Of a DNA stretch of 64,000 nucleotides, positions 39,405-49,165 are shown piece by piece. Numbering within the stretch: position 1 is the stretch's first letter; each line of letters starts with the position of its first letter. The translations under genes were made by a program, and so were the position numbers. Origin of the DNA: Kushneria indalinina DSM 14324 (GTDB lineage Bacteria; Pseudomonadota; Gammaproteobacteria; Pseudomonadales; Halomonadaceae); assembly GCF_003385845.1 (NCBI RefSeq), contig NZ_QRDJ01000006.1, positions 62,001 to 126,000 on the forward strand, given 5' to 3'. Under the pieces are notes generated by a model, which was given only the letters and a program-made list of their open reading frames with translations, had not been told where the DNA came from and ran no database searches.

Positions 39405-40043
39405 TCAGGCCGGATCAACCTTGTCCCTGTACTCGCACAGATCCTCGATCACGCAGCTGCCGCAGCGCGGCTTGCGCGCCACGCACGTATAGCGGCCGTG
39501 CAGGATCAGCCAGTGGTGGGCGTCACGCTTGTAGTCCCGCGGCACGACCTTCAAAAGCTTCTGCTCGACCTGGTCAACATTCTTGCCCGGGGCGAGATTG
39601 GTGCGGTTGGAGACGCGAAAGATATGGGTATCCACCGCAATGGTGGGTTCATTAAAGGCCGTGTTGAGAATCACGTTGGCGGTCTTGCGGCCGACGCCGG
39701 GCAGCGCTTCGAGCCCTTCGCGGGTACGGGGCACCTCGCCGGCATGATCGCGCAGCAACAGCTCGCACATCGCGACCAGATTTTTGGCCTTGTTGTTATA
39801 AAGCCCGAGCGTTTTGATGACTTCCTTCACGCCCTCAAGACCAAGATCGACGATGGCCTGCGGCGTATTGGCAACGGGAAAGAGCCGCGCGGTGGCCTTG
39901 TTGACGCCTACATCGGTGGACTGGGCCGACAGCGCGACCGCCACCAGCAGCTCAAAGGGTGATGACCAGGCAAGTTCGGTCGTGGGTTCCGGGTTGGCTT
40001 CTTTCAGGCGGCGAAAGATTTCGCGGCGTTTGTCGTTGTTCAT
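39405..40043 (-). CDS. nth: Endonuclease III
   Basis: 212 residues. A base-excision repair glycosylase/AP lyase for oxidised pyrimidines. The helix-hairpin-helix EALPGVGRKTANVILN carries the catalytic Lys, and AVDTHIFRVSNR carries the catalytic Asp. The C-terminal [4Fe-4S] motif C-x6-C-x2-C-x5-C is CVARKPRCGSCVIEDLC. It lies 41 bases downstream of the RnfB-like gene, the remnant of the usual rnf-nth neighbourhood. Confidence 0.96.
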   Translation of the reverse strand: MNNDKRREIFRRLKEANPEPTTELAWSSPFELLVAVALSAQSTDVGVNKATARLFPVANTPQAIVDLGLEGVKEVIKTLGLYNNKAKNLVAMCELLLRDHAGEVPRTREGLEALPGVGRKTANVILNTAFNEPTIAVDTHIFRVSNRTNLAPGKNVDQVEQKLLKVVPRDYKRDAHHWLILHGRYTCVARKPRCGSCVIEDLCEYRDKVDPA

Positions 40044-40084
40044 CAGCGCTGGTCTAAAAGTGAAGTAACAGGGCGGTGGTGCAT

Positions 40085-41104
40085 TCAGTGACGCTCGGCG
40101 TTGTCCAGTGCCTGACAGGCGTCCTGCCAGGTTTTCTCGGCGCGATCGATCAGGGCCTGTGCTGCCTCGATATCTTCCGGGCCGCCCTGACGTCTGGCAT
40201 GGGCGAGCTGACGGTTGGCCAGTGCCAGTCGCTGCTTGGCCGCCGAGCGAGCGATGCGCAGGGAGTTGAGAGAGCTCGATGAGGCGGTGTCCTGTGCGCT
40301 GTCGGTTGACCCAACGCCCGTATCACCCTGCGCCTGAAGATCGGCCAGCTGCTGACGCGCACGCTCAAGGGCGTTCTGGTCCTCCTGATTGGCGGGATCG
40401 GCACTTAGACGCTTTTCCAGCCGGCGCACGGTGGCGCTGATGGCCGCCTTTCTGGCCCGGGCATTACCGGCGGGCCTTGAGGAGGCCGGTGCGCTGGTGG
40501 AGGGCACATGTTCGCTCTGTTTGCGGTCATCACTGCGCGACTGCTGACGGGCTCGCATGCGCTCGCGGCGGCGGGCGTCCTTCTCCTGGCGCTGGCGCTC
40601 GAGGCGGGCATTGCGGTGTTCAAAGCGCCGGCGGCCCTGCTCGGCGCGTCGCGCCAGCCAGTCCTTTTGTTCGCGCTCATCGCGGGTGGCCTGCCAGCCC
40701 GGGTGCGCCACGATATCGATACAGTCCACCGGGCAGGGGGCGACACAGAGTTCACAGCCGGTACATTCCGCCTCGATCACCGTATGCATCTGCTTTGACG
40801 CGCCCAGAATGGCATCCACCGGGCAGGCCTGAATGCACTTGGTACAGCCGATGCATTCGTCTTCACGAATCACGGCGGCCTTTGGCGATTCGGCGTCTAC
40901 CTCCAGCGGCACGACAGGGCGCGCCAGCAGTTCGGCAAGCTCTGCGATGGTTGTCTCGCCACCCGGCGGGCAGCGGTTGATGGCCTCGCCCTCGACAATG
41001 GCTTCGGCGTAGGGGCGACAGCCGGGATGGCCGCACTTGCCGCACTGGGTCTGGGGCAGCAAATGATCAATATCGGTGACGGTAATGCTGGCAGAGGCGC
41101 TCAT
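40085..41104 (-). CDS. RnfB-type ferredoxin without membrane anchor
   Basis: 339 residues. The N-terminal [4Fe-4S] motif [11 protein letters not shown] ... INRCPPGG is followed by two ferredoxin clusters, [14 protein letters not shown] and [14 protein letters not shown]. These match RsxB/RnfB of the electron transport complex. The usual N-terminal transmembrane helix is absent, since the protein starts directly at [18 protein letters not shown]. Residues ~160-339 are a long charged, coiled-coil and Ser/Thr-rich tail. None of rnfA, C, D, G or E is nearby. It may be a soluble electron carrier, with nth possibly in the same transcript. Confidence 0.85.
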   Translation of the reverse strand: MSASASITVTDIDHLLPQTQCGKCGHPGCRPYAEAIVEGEAINRCPPGGETTIAELAELLARPVVPLEVDAESPKAAVIREDECIGCTKCIQACPVDAILGASKQMHTVIEAECTGCELCVAPCPVDCIDIVAHPGWQATRDEREQKDWLARRAEQGRRRFEHRNARLERQRQEKDARRRERMRARQQSRSDDRKQSEHVPSTSAPASSRPAGNARARKAAISATVRRLEKRLSADPANQEDQNALERARQQLADLQAQGDTGVGSTDSAQDTASSSSLNSLRIARSAAKQRLALANRQLAHARRQGGPEDIEAAQALIDRAEKTWQDACQALDNAERH

Positions 41105-41220
41105 GCAGATGGTCGACGGGCCCGGAAGTGGTAATCGTTGAAAGTGAGACGATTATACCCGCAATGTCGCCTGCTTCGAACCCGGCGCTGCAATCCCTGC
41201 GCTGCTGCCTGGGCGAGCGC

Positions 41221-42810
41221 CTAGAGGGTTTGGGACTGGTACCAGGGCTCTCTGATGCGTGCGCCCACCTGATTGCGGCCCGCCTGTTTGGCACGGTAGA
41301 GGCTTTCATCGGCCAGGCGCATCAGCTCGGCCGGCTGACAGGGCGCCTGAGGCAGACTGATGGCCATGCCGGCGCTGATCGTGACGTGGTCGGCCACCGG
41401 TGAGGGCTCGTGCTGCAGGGCCAGACCGGCCACGGCCAGGCGCAGCTGCTCGGCCATGCGCCAGGTCCGCTTGCGCGTCACATCGGGCAGCACCACGATG
41501 AACTCTTCGCCGCCGGCGCGCGCCACGATTCCCTGATCATCCACAACCCGATCGAGAATGCGCGCCACCCGCGTCAGGCAGTGATCGCCTTCCGGATGAC
41601 CGTAATGATCGTTGTAGGCCTTGAAGTAATCGATATCGATAATGATCAGGCCGACGGCGTGGTGGTTCTGGTTGGCCTGCGTCAGTGACTGTACCAGGTA
41701 TTCATCAAGGTAGCGTCGGTTGAGCAGGCCGGTGAGGTGGTCGCGATGGCTCAACTGTTCCAGCGAGTCGGTACGTGCCTTTTGATGCATTAAAAGATGC
41801 TGAAATTCACGTGCCAGACTGCCGAGCTCGTCACGTCGGGCAATGAGGCTGACCGGCAGGGAATCGGAAAACGACTCCTCGCGACGCTGTTCGCGGGTAA
41901 AATGGGCAAGCCTGCGGGTCGGCGTCAGAATAATGAGTTCCAGAAGGCCAAGAATCACGATCACCACGGTGAGCAGGACACCGATGGTCCAGAGCATGGC
42001 GAAATTGAACGAGGCCGCATTGGCCACAAACTCCCGTCGCGGCAGCGTGGCCTGCAGGGAAAGCTTGTTGTCCCCCGGGGCGGCATCAAGCCATCGGATC
42101 GCCAGCAGCTGGTCGTCGCTGATGCGAATAATGGGCGGTGGCTTGACGATCAAATCCGGATGCAGAATCGGTTCAATGGAGATGTCGACGCCGGTCTGAT
42201 CGCGAGTGGACTCGAACCAGGCGCGATCCATACTGCGCACCACGGCGAGCCAGCCCAGCGGGGGAGCATCGCCGCGTTCGGTCGGCACGATGGGGCTGGT
42301 GGCGATCATGGCAGGGGCAGGCACGCTCAGAAGCCATTTATCCAGCTCAGGACGCTGGTGGCGCACATGATCCTGTACCACGGAAAAAATCGGTGACATC
42401 CAGCGACAGCTGTCGGCCGCCGAGCTGCAGGTACTGTACTGATCCGTACTGCGATCGTAACCGGCCATCCAGGCCGGCGAGCCATCCATGCGCATGAAGA
42501 TCATCATCATGTAATTCATGTCATGAAACATTTCCTGACTGAAGCTCTTCTCGACAAACTCTGGCGTATTCCCCCGCATGAAATCGTAGGCATCATCCCA
42601 GCTGGCCCAGTCACGGGTCTCGGCGCCCAGCTTTTTCAGGTCGCTCTGCCATGCGCTCTCGACCCGCCCCATTTCCTTGGCCACATAGTCGTCTTCACGC
42701 GAGAGCAGACTCGGGTAGACCAGAAAGTGCGCAATGCTCCACAGCGCCAGCAGGGCGAGACCCGCCACCAGCACCAGAGACAGCAAAAATCGAAACCGTA
42801 ATGAATGCAT
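41221..42810 (-). CDS. CHASE4-GGDEF diguanylate cyclase
   Basis: 529 residues. N-terminal helix FRFLLSLVLVAGLALLALWSIAHFLVYPSL, then a periplasmic CHASE4-like sensor (about 35-265, with KKLGAETRDWASWDDAYDFM). A second helix (about 270-293) and a short linker follow. The GGDEF domain starts at SLEQLSHRDHLTGLLNRRYLDEYL. The active site reads ARAGGEEFIVVLP, so it should make cyclic di-GMP. YGHPEGDHCLTRVARIL confirms the fold. No EAL domain is present. The ligand sensed is unknown. Confidence 0.92.
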   Translation of the reverse strand: MHSLRFRFLLSLVLVAGLALLALWSIAHFLVYPSLLSREDDYVAKEMGRVESAWQSDLKKLGAETRDWASWDDAYDFMRGNTPEFVEKSFSQEMFHDMNYMMMIFMRMDGSPAWMAGYDRSTDQYSTCSSAADSCRWMSPIFSVVQDHVRHQRPELDKWLLSVPAPAMIATSPIVPTERGDAPPLGWLAVVRSMDRAWFESTRDQTGVDISIEPILHPDLIVKPPPIIRISDDQLLAIRWLDAAPGDNKLSLQATLPRREFVANAASFNFAMLWTIGVLLTVVIVILGLLELIILTPTRRLAHFTREQRREESFSDSLPVSLIARRDELGSLAREFQHLLMHQKARTDSLEQLSHRDHLTGLLNRRYLDEYLVQSLTQANQNHHAVGLIIIDIDYFKAYNDHYGHPEGDHCLTRVARILDRVVDDQGIVARAGGEEFIVVLPDVTRKRTWRMAEQLRLAVAGLALQHEPSPVADHVTISAGMAISLPQAPCQPAELMRLADESLYRAKQAGRNQVGARIREPWYQSQTL

Positions 42811-42924
42811 GCCGTTGGATATCCATTTCCACCTGACATGACCCGGCCAGGAAAGGCGGGCAACCCTTGTCAGCGTACGGACATATCGGCATGTATCGTG
42901 ATTTTTGAAGACGCGAAGGTGATG

Positions 42925-42959
42925 AAAAAAAGGCGCCGACCTCCTCGGAGGTCGGCGCC
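42925..42959 (-). terminator. Rho-independent terminator upstream of the GGDEF gene
   Basis: GGCGCCGACCTCC pairs with AGGTCGGCGCC on the minus strand, followed by seven T. It ends the metG transcript before the diguanylate cyclase gene. Confidence 0.9.
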
Positions 42960-42982
42960 CCTGTTATCGGATTGCGCCGGTA

Positions 42983-45067
42983 TCAGCTCACGCGGCTACC
43001 CGGCGTTGCGCCGCTGTCAGGGGAGAGCAGATAGATACCGTCGTCATCTCCGGCGGCAAGCACCATGCCTTCTGACAGGCCAAAGCGCATCTTGCGCGGT
43101 GCCAGATTGGCAATCATCACGGTCAGCCGACCCGTCAGCGCCTCGGGGGCGTACTGGGCACGAATGCCGGAGAAGACCGTGCGGGTCTCGCTGCCGATAT
43201 CAAGCGTCAGCTTCAAAAGCTTTTTGGCCCCTTCGACATACTCGGCCTGTTCGATGCGGGCGATGCGCAGGTCGACCTTCGCAAAGTCATCGATGGTGAT
43301 TTCCGGTGCGATGGGTTCGATGTCGGCAGCCGGTGTGCCGGCCGCGCCATCACCCGGCGCCACTGCGGCACCTGCCTGAGCGGCCTTCGCATCGTCCTTG
43401 AGCTTTTTCTCCACCGCGAGATCTTCCTTTGACGCCTCGATCATCTGATCGATTTTATCGCTCTCTACGCGGGTCATCAGCGGCTTGAACTTCTCGATCG
43501 GGTGATCGGTCAGCACGGTGGTGCGGCTGGCCCAGTTCAGTGTCTTGAGGTTGAGGAAGGTGCGGGCACCCTCGGCAAGCCGCGGCACGATCGGCGCGAG
43601 ATAGACCACCAGCTGGCGGAAGAGGTTGATGCCCACCGAACAGATATCCAGCACCTCCTGCTCGCGGCCGTCTTCCTTCGCCAGTGCCCAGGGCGCCTTG
43701 TCGGCGATATAGCCGTTGGCGTCATCGGCCAGTGCCATGATGCGACGCACCGCGCGGGCAAATTCGCGCGCCTCGAAATCGGCCGCGATGGCTTCGCCTT
43801 CATCGATAAAGCGCTGTACCAGCTCGGGTTCGGCGCAGGTTGCGGACAGGCGCCCGCCGGATTTTTTCACAAAGCCGGCGCAGCGGCTGGCGATGTTGAC
43901 CACCTTGCCGACCAGGTCCGAATTGACGCGGGCGGCGAAGTCCTCGAGGTTGAGATCCAGATCGTCCACGCCGGCGGTGAGCTTGGCGGCGAAGTAGTAG
44001 CGCAGGTACTCCGGATTCAGGTACTGCTCATAGGTTTCGGCCTTGATGAAGGTGCCGCGGGACTTCGACATCTTGGCGCCGTTGACGGTCACGAAACCGT
44101 GGCAGTTGACCCCGGTGGGCGTGCGAAGGTTGGCGCCTTCCAACATGGCCGGCCAGAACAGCGCGTGGAAATAGACGATGTCCTTGCCGATGAAGTGATA
44201 AAGCTCGGCGTCACTGTCCTTTTTCCAGAAGCGATCAAAGTCGATGCCTTCACGCTCACAGAGCTGCTGGAAGCTCGCCATGTAGCCGATCGGCGCATCC
44301 ACCCACACATAGAAGTACTTGCCCGGGGCATCGGGAATTTCAAAGCCGAAATAGGGCGCATCGCGGGAGATGTCCCAATCGTTGAGGCCGGCCTCGAACC
44401 ACTCCTGCAGCTTGTTGGAGATCTGCGGCTGCAGGCGTTCCGAACGCGTCCACTCCTTCAAAAACGGCTCGAATTTGGGCAGCTCGAAGAAGTAATGGGT
44501 CGAACTTTTGACCACCGGCGTGGCCCCCGAGACCGCCGAGACCGGATTGAGCAGCTCGGCCGGCGTATAGGTCGCACCGCACGCCTCGCAGTTGTCGCCG
44601 TACTGATCCTCGGTGTGACACTTGGGGCAGGTGCCCTTGACGAAGCGGTCGGCCAGAAACATGCCGCGCTCGGGGTCATACATCTGCTCGACGTCGCGCG
44701 TGGCGATAAAGCCGCCATCGCGCAGGGCGCGGTAGATGCGCTCGCTGTGGACGCGGTTCTCTTCCGAGTGGGTCGAGTAGTAGTTGTCAAAGGCCACCCC
44801 AAAGCGGGCGAAGTCGGCCTGATGCTCGGCGTTGACCCGGTCGATCAGCTGCTGGGAGGTAATGCCTTCCTGCTCGGCGCGCAGCATGATGGCGGTGCCG
44901 TGAGCGTCATCGGCGCAGACGTAGTGACACTCATGGCCGCGACTTTTCTGAAAACGCACCCAGATATCGGTCTGGATGTATTCCAGCAGGTGGCCCAGAT
45001 GGATCGAGCCGTTGGCATAGGGCAGGGCGCTGGTGACCAGAATCTGGCGCGTGGCGTTGTTCGACAT
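42983..45067 (-). CDS. metG: Methionyl-tRNA synthetase
   Basis: 694 residues, class I synthetase. [18 protein letters not shown] carries the HIGH-type motif (HLGH), and KMSKSRG is the KMSKS loop. The zinc knuckle [23 protein letters not shown] carries four Cys. The C-terminal tRNA-binding/dimer domain ([27 protein letters not shown]) is present, joined by an Ala/Asp/Lys-rich linker. The ATG at 45067 matches the family start [28 protein letters not shown] gene pair diverges from its 5' side. Confidence 0.97.
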   Translation of the reverse strand: MSNNATRQILVTSALPYANGSIHLGHLLEYIQTDIWVRFQKSRGHECHYVCADDAHGTAIMLRAEQEGITSQQLIDRVNAEHQADFARFGVAFDNYYSTHSEENRVHSERIYRALRDGGFIATRDVEQMYDPERGMFLADRFVKGTCPKCHTEDQYGDNCEACGATYTPAELLNPVSAVSGATPVVKSSTHYFFELPKFEPFLKEWTRSERLQPQISNKLQEWFEAGLNDWDISRDAPYFGFEIPDAPGKYFYVWVDAPIGYMASFQQLCEREGIDFDRFWKKDSDAELYHFIGKDIVYFHALFWPAMLEGANLRTPTGVNCHGFVTVNGAKMSKSRGTFIKAETYEQYLNPEYLRYYFAAKLTAGVDDLDLNLEDFAARVNSDLVGKVVNIASRCAGFVKKSGGRLSATCAEPELVQRFIDEGEAIAADFEAREFARAVRRIMALADDANGYIADKAPWALAKEDGREQEVLDICSVGINLFRQLVVYLAPIVPRLAEGARTFLNLKTLNWASRTTVLTDHPIEKFKPLMTRVESDKIDQMIEASKEDLAVEKKLKDDAKAAQAGAAVAPGDGAAGTPAADIEPIAPEITIDDFAKVDLRIARIEQAEYVEGAKKLLKLTLDIGSETRTVFSGIRAQYAPEALTGRLTVMIANLAPRKMRFGLSEGMVLAAGDDDGIYLLSPDSGATPGSRVS

Positions 45068-45183
45068 GGTGGCTGGAAGATTCCCGTGACGAACCCGCGG
45101 GCGCCGGTATCGACTGCGCCCAGGGGTGGATAGACTGTAAACTTGACCGGCGATTGTAGCATCGATAACCGGAGGCGTTGAGC

Positions 45184-45648
45184 GTGACACCTGCCCAGTG
45201 GCGGTTTTTCCAGCGTTACCGTGATATTTCCGAAGCCGATGCGCATGGCCGACAATGTCGGGTGATCGCAGAAGCCTTCGGCGATACCCCTGAGCTGATC
45301 GATGAGTGCGCTCGTTTGATCGATGCTCGAATCAAGCAGGCCAGCTGCGGCTGGATTGAATCCTGGCGGGTTGAAAATGAGCCCCTGCCGAGAGCCGGGC
45401 AGTTGACCGTTGTGCTGGACAGTCTCGATGCGCCGGTATGCATCATCGCGCTGACGTCCGTCACGATTTGTCGATTCGATGAGGTGACGCCGGCCTTTGC
45501 GGCGCTCGAAGGCGAAGGCGATGGCAGCTACGCCTGGTGGCATCGCGAGCATCTGCGGTTTTTCCAGAATGAGGCGGCCCGTCTGGGCGCTGTTTTTACT
45601 GACGCCTCCGAGCTGGTGCTCGAGCGTTTCGAGAAGGTTTTTCCATGA
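45184..45648 (+). CDS. ASCH-domain protein
   Basis: About 154 residues from the GTG at 45184, eight bases after [37 protein letters not shown] and [23 protein letters not shown] fit the ASCH family (PUA-like fold), which is thought to bind RNA or act on modified nucleosides. E. coli YqfB of this family is an amidohydrolase acting on N4-acetylcytidine, but this protein is longer, so that activity is not assumed. Its stop overlaps the next ATG (ATGA). Confidence 0.75.
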   Translation: MTPAQWRFFQRYRDISEADAHGRQCRVIAEAFGDTPELIDECARLIDARIKQASCGWIESWRVENEPLPRAGQLTVVLDSLDAPVCIIALTSVTICRFDEVTPAFAALEGEGDGSYAWWHREHLRFFQNEAARLGAVFTDASELVLERFEKVFP

Positions 45649-46061
45649 CGTACTCCATGCTCGCTCCTGTGACCCCTGGGCAACGCATCGGCCTTGCCAT
45701 CGTTTTTAGCTGGTTTTGCCTCGGCGGCATCGCCCACTTTGTCTGGCCGGCGACGTTTGCCTCGATCATCCCGCCGGCGCTGCCGTTGAAAATGCCGGCG
45801 GTCTTCATTACCGGGGCGTTTGAGCTTGCCGGGGCGATCGGCATTTTGCTGCCGCGCTATCGTCGCGCCGCCGGGCTCGGTCTGGTGGCGCTGACCGTGT
45901 GTGTGACGCCGGCCAATGTCTATATGTGGTGGCACGCCGATGACTTCCCCCATGTGCCCGAAAGTCTGCTGCTGTTGCGACTGCCATTGCAGGTGCTGCT
46001 GATTGCCTGCATTTTGTGGTCCACGCAGCCGGCCGGCTCAAGACGTCACCGGATGTCGTAA
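45645..46061 (+). CDS. DoxX-like small membrane protein
   Basis: 138 residues with four predicted membrane helices. IVFSWFCLGGIAHFVWPATFASIIPPALPLKMPAVFITGAFELAGAIGILLPRYRRAAGLGLVALTVCVTPANVYMW is characteristic of the DoxX-like/DoxD group (SF of small quinone-related membrane proteins). Function unknown. It starts within the preceding gene's stop codon, so the two are coupled. Confidence 0.7.
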   Translation: MTYSMLAPVTPGQRIGLAIVFSWFCLGGIAHFVWPATFASIIPPALPLKMPAVFITGAFELAGAIGILLPRYRRAAGLGLVALTVCVTPANVYMWWHADDFPHVPESLLLLRLPLQVLLIACILWSTQPAGSRRHRMS

Positions 46062-46128
46062 ATGCCACCGCCGCTGCGGCTTCGGGTGTGTACAATGGCC
46101 GGCCCATACTGACTGATGGCTGTGCGTC

Positions 46129-46446
46129 ATGTCCGGTGATATCCAGCTTGAAAACATCGAGGCGCCCGACGGCGTCAGCTGCTTCAACTGCGAGGCGTGC
46201 TGCTGCCGGCTGCTCGTGATGCTCGATGATGATGACCTGGCCCGCGGGGTACCTCACGGTCTGATCGAGGAGGACGAGTGGGGCGGGGTGGTGATGCGCC
46301 AGGATGAAGAGGGCTGGTGTGCGGCGGTGGATCGCAACACCATGCTGTGCAGCATTCACCCGCGCCGTCCGCAGGTCTGCCGCGACTTCGAGGAAGCAAG
46401 CCTTGAGTGCCGCGAAGAGCGTGCGCTCTATGGTCTGGTGGACTGA
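46129..46446 (+). CDS. YkgJ-family cysteine cluster protein
   Basis: 105 residues. FNCEACCCRLLVML near the N-terminus plus WCAAVDRNTMLCSIHPRRPQVCRDFE give the CxxC ... C ... C spacing of the YkgJ/zinc-iron chelating domain, which probably holds a metal or Fe-S cluster. Members are widespread and uncharacterised. It is followed by the spermidine-synthase-like gene on the same strand after 76 bases. Confidence 0.82.
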   Translation: MSGDIQLENIEAPDGVSCFNCEACCCRLLVMLDDDDLARGVPHGLIEEDEWGGVVMRQDEEGWCAAVDRNTMLCSIHPRRPQVCRDFEEASLECREERALYGLVD

Positions 46447-46522
46447 GCCGCAGGCATGAAGGCGGCGTCCGGCGCGGTGTCGCCAGCCACCGTTTTTCCC
46501 ATTTCTCCCTGACAGGTATTTC

Positions 46523-47194
46523 ATGGCCAAGCTGTGTGAGATAGACACTGCCGATATTCCCGGCGGCGGTCAGCTGCGGCTTTTACAGCGCAACGACGAG
46601 TTCTCGATTCGGATCGCCGGCAAGCCCGGTGAGCTGATGAATACGCGATTGCACGGCTCCGAGGACGCCCTGGCTGAGCTGGCCTGTGACCGGGTGCGTG
46701 ACAACCCCAGCGTGCGGGTGCTGGTCGGCGGGCTGGGCATGGGCTTTACCCTGGCCGCGGCGCTGGCAGGCCTGGGCGCCGAGGCCGAGGTGGTGGTCGC
46801 CGAACTGGTGCCCGGCGTGGTCGAGTGGAACCGCGGTCCGCTGGGCGCGGCGGCCGGTTACCCGATCCGCGATCCGCGCTGTGAGATCATCGTTGATGAT
46901 GTGGCCGACGTACTGGCGCGCAGCGAGGGTGGTTTTGACGCCATCATGCTGGATGTGGACAACGGCCCCGAGGGACTGACCCAGCGGGAAAACGATCGTC
47001 TGTACAGTGCGCGCGGGCTTGAAGCCATTCAGCGCGCGCTGCGCCCGGAGGGCGTGCTGGCCGTCTGGTCGGCAGGGCTTGATCCGGGCTTTAGCGAGCG
47101 GCTCAAGCGCGCCGGGCTCTGTGTCGAGGAGCATATGGTACGTGCCCATCGCCCGGGCAAGGGCGCGCGTCATACCATCTGGCTGGCATGGTAG
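46523..47194 (+). CDS. Spermidine-synthase-like SAM methyltransferase fold protein
   Basis: 223 residues. VLVGGLGMGFTLAAALA is the SAM/dcSAM-binding glycine loop. VVVAELVPGVVEWNRGPLG carries the acidic motif 2 residue, and FDAIMLDVDNGPEGL is the third strand with Asp. The pattern matches the spermidine synthase/PMT fold, but the protein is short, lacks the N-terminal beta domain and has an unusual DVDNGPEG loop. The true substrate may differ. A CAGG site is close to the ATG. Confidence 0.8.
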   Translation: MAKLCEIDTADIPGGGQLRLLQRNDEFSIRIAGKPGELMNTRLHGSEDALAELACDRVRDNPSVRVLVGGLGMGFTLAAALAGLGAEAEVVVAELVPGVVEWNRGPLGAAAGYPIRDPRCEIIVDDVADVLARSEGGFDAIMLDVDNGPEGLTQRENDRLYSARGLEAIQRALRPEGVLAVWSAGLDPGFSERLKRAGLCVEEHMVRAHRPGKGARHTIWLAW

Positions 47195-47357
47195 CCGCGG
47201 AGCTGAAAGCCGTAATCTGTTGGGGATGAGATCATCGAGGCATCATGACCTGGCTCACTGCTTCGCTCTGAACTAATCTAATGCCAACGCAGGAACGCGT
47301 TAACGGTCGGCTCTGATAAAGGTCGGCCTGCACTCATGACGAAGCAAGGGGCAAGAC

Positions 47358-47432
47358 ATGCGCAATATCATTTACATCATCGGTCTGGTAGTCGTGGTGC
47401 TTTTCGTTCTGTCCTTTCTGGGACTGCGTTAA
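47358..47432 (+). CDS. 24-residue membrane peptide
   Basis: MRNIIYIIGLVVVVLFVLSF then LGLR. One transmembrane helix with a short basic tail, preceded by AAGGGGC at proper spacing and followed directly by a strong terminator. A near-identical small peptide form is common in Halomonas and Pseudomonas relatives by general recollection. Its small size explains why gene finders omit it. Function unknown. Confidence 0.65.
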   Translation: MRNIIYIIGLVVVVLFVLSFLGLR

Positions 47433-47466
47433 ACGACGGGCCACAGTCACTGGCAGACAGAGACTG

Positions 47467-47511
47467 CAAAAAAATGCCCCGGGGGCGGTCACCCCCGGGG
47501 CATTCGTTTTT
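47467..47511. terminator. Bidirectional terminator, membrane peptide / aldehyde dehydrogenase
   Basis: Perfect 13-bp stem AATGCCCCGGGGG / CCCCCGGGGCATT with a 6-base loop. The minus strand continues with seven T's and the plus strand with CGTTTTT. Confidence 0.88.
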
Positions 47512-47598
47512 GGCGCATCTTTTGCCACATCGCTCACGGCGTGGGGGCAGTGCGCCCCCTCATGACCGGCGACAGGGTGTCGCCGGTCATGGCCGCTT

Positions 47599-48975
47599 TT
47601 ACTGCGCGATCATCAGTGACTTGGTGTTGACGAATTCGAGCATGCCATAGCCGCCATGTTCACGGCCGTAGCCACTCTCCTTCACACCGCCAAAGGGCAG
47701 GTTGGGCTGGGCAATGTAGTAGCCGTTGACGCAGACCATGCCGGTATCGAAATGATCGCGGGCCAGACGTACGGCGCGCTCCTCGTCTTCGGAGAAGATA
47801 CCGCCGCCCAGGCCGTAGACCGAGTCGTTGGCGATGCGCAGCGCATCTTCCTCATCACGGGCACGGATCAGCGACGCGACCGGGCCAAACAGCTCGCCAT
47901 CGTAGGCCGGCATGCCGGGCGTGACGTTGTCCAGCACCGTGGACGGATAGAAAAAGCCGTCCTCGTCGGGCACTTCACCGCCGGTCAGGCAGACGGCGCC
48001 TTTTTCAACGGATTCCTTCACCTGCTCGTGGAGCTGGTCACGCAGATCGCGGCGGGCCAGCGGACCGAGCTGGGTGTTTTCATCGGTCGGATCACCGAAC
48101 TCGACCTGCTTCATTTTTTCAACGAAGGTATCACGGAACTGCTCATAGACGGCATCGACCACCACGAAACGCTTGGCGGCGACACAGGTCTGACCGTTGT
48201 TGGTGATGCGCCCGGTGACGCAGGTCTCCACCGCCTTGTCGATATCGGCATCCTCGAGCACCAGATAGGCGTCGTTGCTGCCCAGCTCCAGCACGGTCTT
48301 CTTGAGCTGTTCGCTGGCGGCTGCGGCAACCTTGCGGCCGGTGGCGGCGCTGCCGGTAAAGGTCACGCCACGTACCAGACGGTGCTCGGTGACCTGGCTT
48401 GCCTGCTCGTCGCGAATATAGAGCACGTTGAAAACGTCTTCGGGCATACCGGCTTCACGGAAGATCTCTTCCAGCGCTTCGGCGCAGCCCCAGACGTTGG
48501 GCGCGTGCTTGAGCAGCACGGTATTGCCGGCCATCAGGTTGGCGACGGTGTAGCGCACGACCTGATAGAAGGGGAAATTCCACGGCTGAATGCCGAAGAT
48601 AATGCCGATCGGCTGATGCGTGACCAGGGCGCGGCCGCCCGGCAGATCGCGCTCTTCATCGGCCAGCACGCTGGCGGCGTTGTCGGCGCTGTAGTCGCAG
48701 ATGCCCTTGCACAATTCCAGTTCGGGCGGTGCCTGGCTGATCGGCTTGCCCATCTCCTGGGTCATGAGACGCGACAGGCGATCCTGATGCTCGACCAGCA
48801 GCTCGCCGACCCGGCGGACCAGTTTGCCGCGCTCTTCAAGCGAGCGCTGCTTCCAGTCGAGATAGGCCTGATGCGTCTGCTCGATCTTCTGCTGCAGCTG
48901 GTCATCGGAGATGGTTTCGAACTCACGGATCGTCTGGCCGGTGGCCGGATTCACGGTTTTAATGGTGTTCGACAC
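47599..48975 (-). CDS. NAD(P)-dependent succinate-semialdehyde dehydrogenase-like
   Basis: 458 residues, aldehyde dehydrogenase superfamily. GIQPWNFPFYQVVRYTVANLMAGNTVLLKHAPN binds the cofactor. VLELGSNDAYLVLEDADID holds the general base Glu, and NNGQTCVAAKRF holds the catalytic Cys. FGGVKESGYGREHGGYGMLEFVNTKSL is the family end. GSND in place of GGKD and the LKHAPN start point to the YneI/Sad branch. The substrate is inferred. It is a single gene with an AGGAGG site before the ATG. Confidence 0.88.
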   Translation of the reverse strand: MSNTIKTVNPATGQTIREFETISDDQLQQKIEQTHQAYLDWKQRSLEERGKLVRRVGELLVEHQDRLSRLMTQEMGKPISQAPPELELCKGICDYSADNAASVLADEERDLPGGRALVTHQPIGIIFGIQPWNFPFYQVVRYTVANLMAGNTVLLKHAPNVWGCAEALEEIFREAGMPEDVFNVLYIRDEQASQVTEHRLVRGVTFTGSAATGRKVAAAASEQLKKTVLELGSNDAYLVLEDADIDKAVETCVTGRITNNGQTCVAAKRFVVVDAVYEQFRDTFVEKMKQVEFGDPTDENTQLGPLARRDLRDQLHEQVKESVEKGAVCLTGGEVPDEDGFFYPSTVLDNVTPGMPAYDGELFGPVASLIRARDEEDALRIANDSVYGLGGGIFSEDEERAVRLARDHFDTGMVCVNGYYIAQPNLPFGGVKESGYGREHGGYGMLEFVNTKSLMIAQ

Positions 48976-49165
48976 AATAACCTCCTTTGGTATGACGGAA
49001 CGACCCCCAGTGTAGTGCGCCTGCCCCGGGGGCGCCGTGGTGATTACTGTCTGTCCCTTGCCTGATTCTCCAGCGTCGAATCGATTCGCGAGTCAGGCGC
49101 GCCTGTACCTTGTCCATAAGGGTGTGGCATAACGACAGGCACCCATTTTGTCAGGAGACAACCAC

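Noticed and set aside
43502-45133. 543-codon frame opposite metG
   Set aside because: It lies fully inside metG in antisense, shows no domain and reads as a shadow of the coding strand.
47656-49065. 469-codon frame opposite the aldehyde dehydrogenase gene
   Set aside because: Antisense shadow with low-complexity His/Gly/Ala sequence; the dehydrogenase on the other strand has all catalytic motifs.
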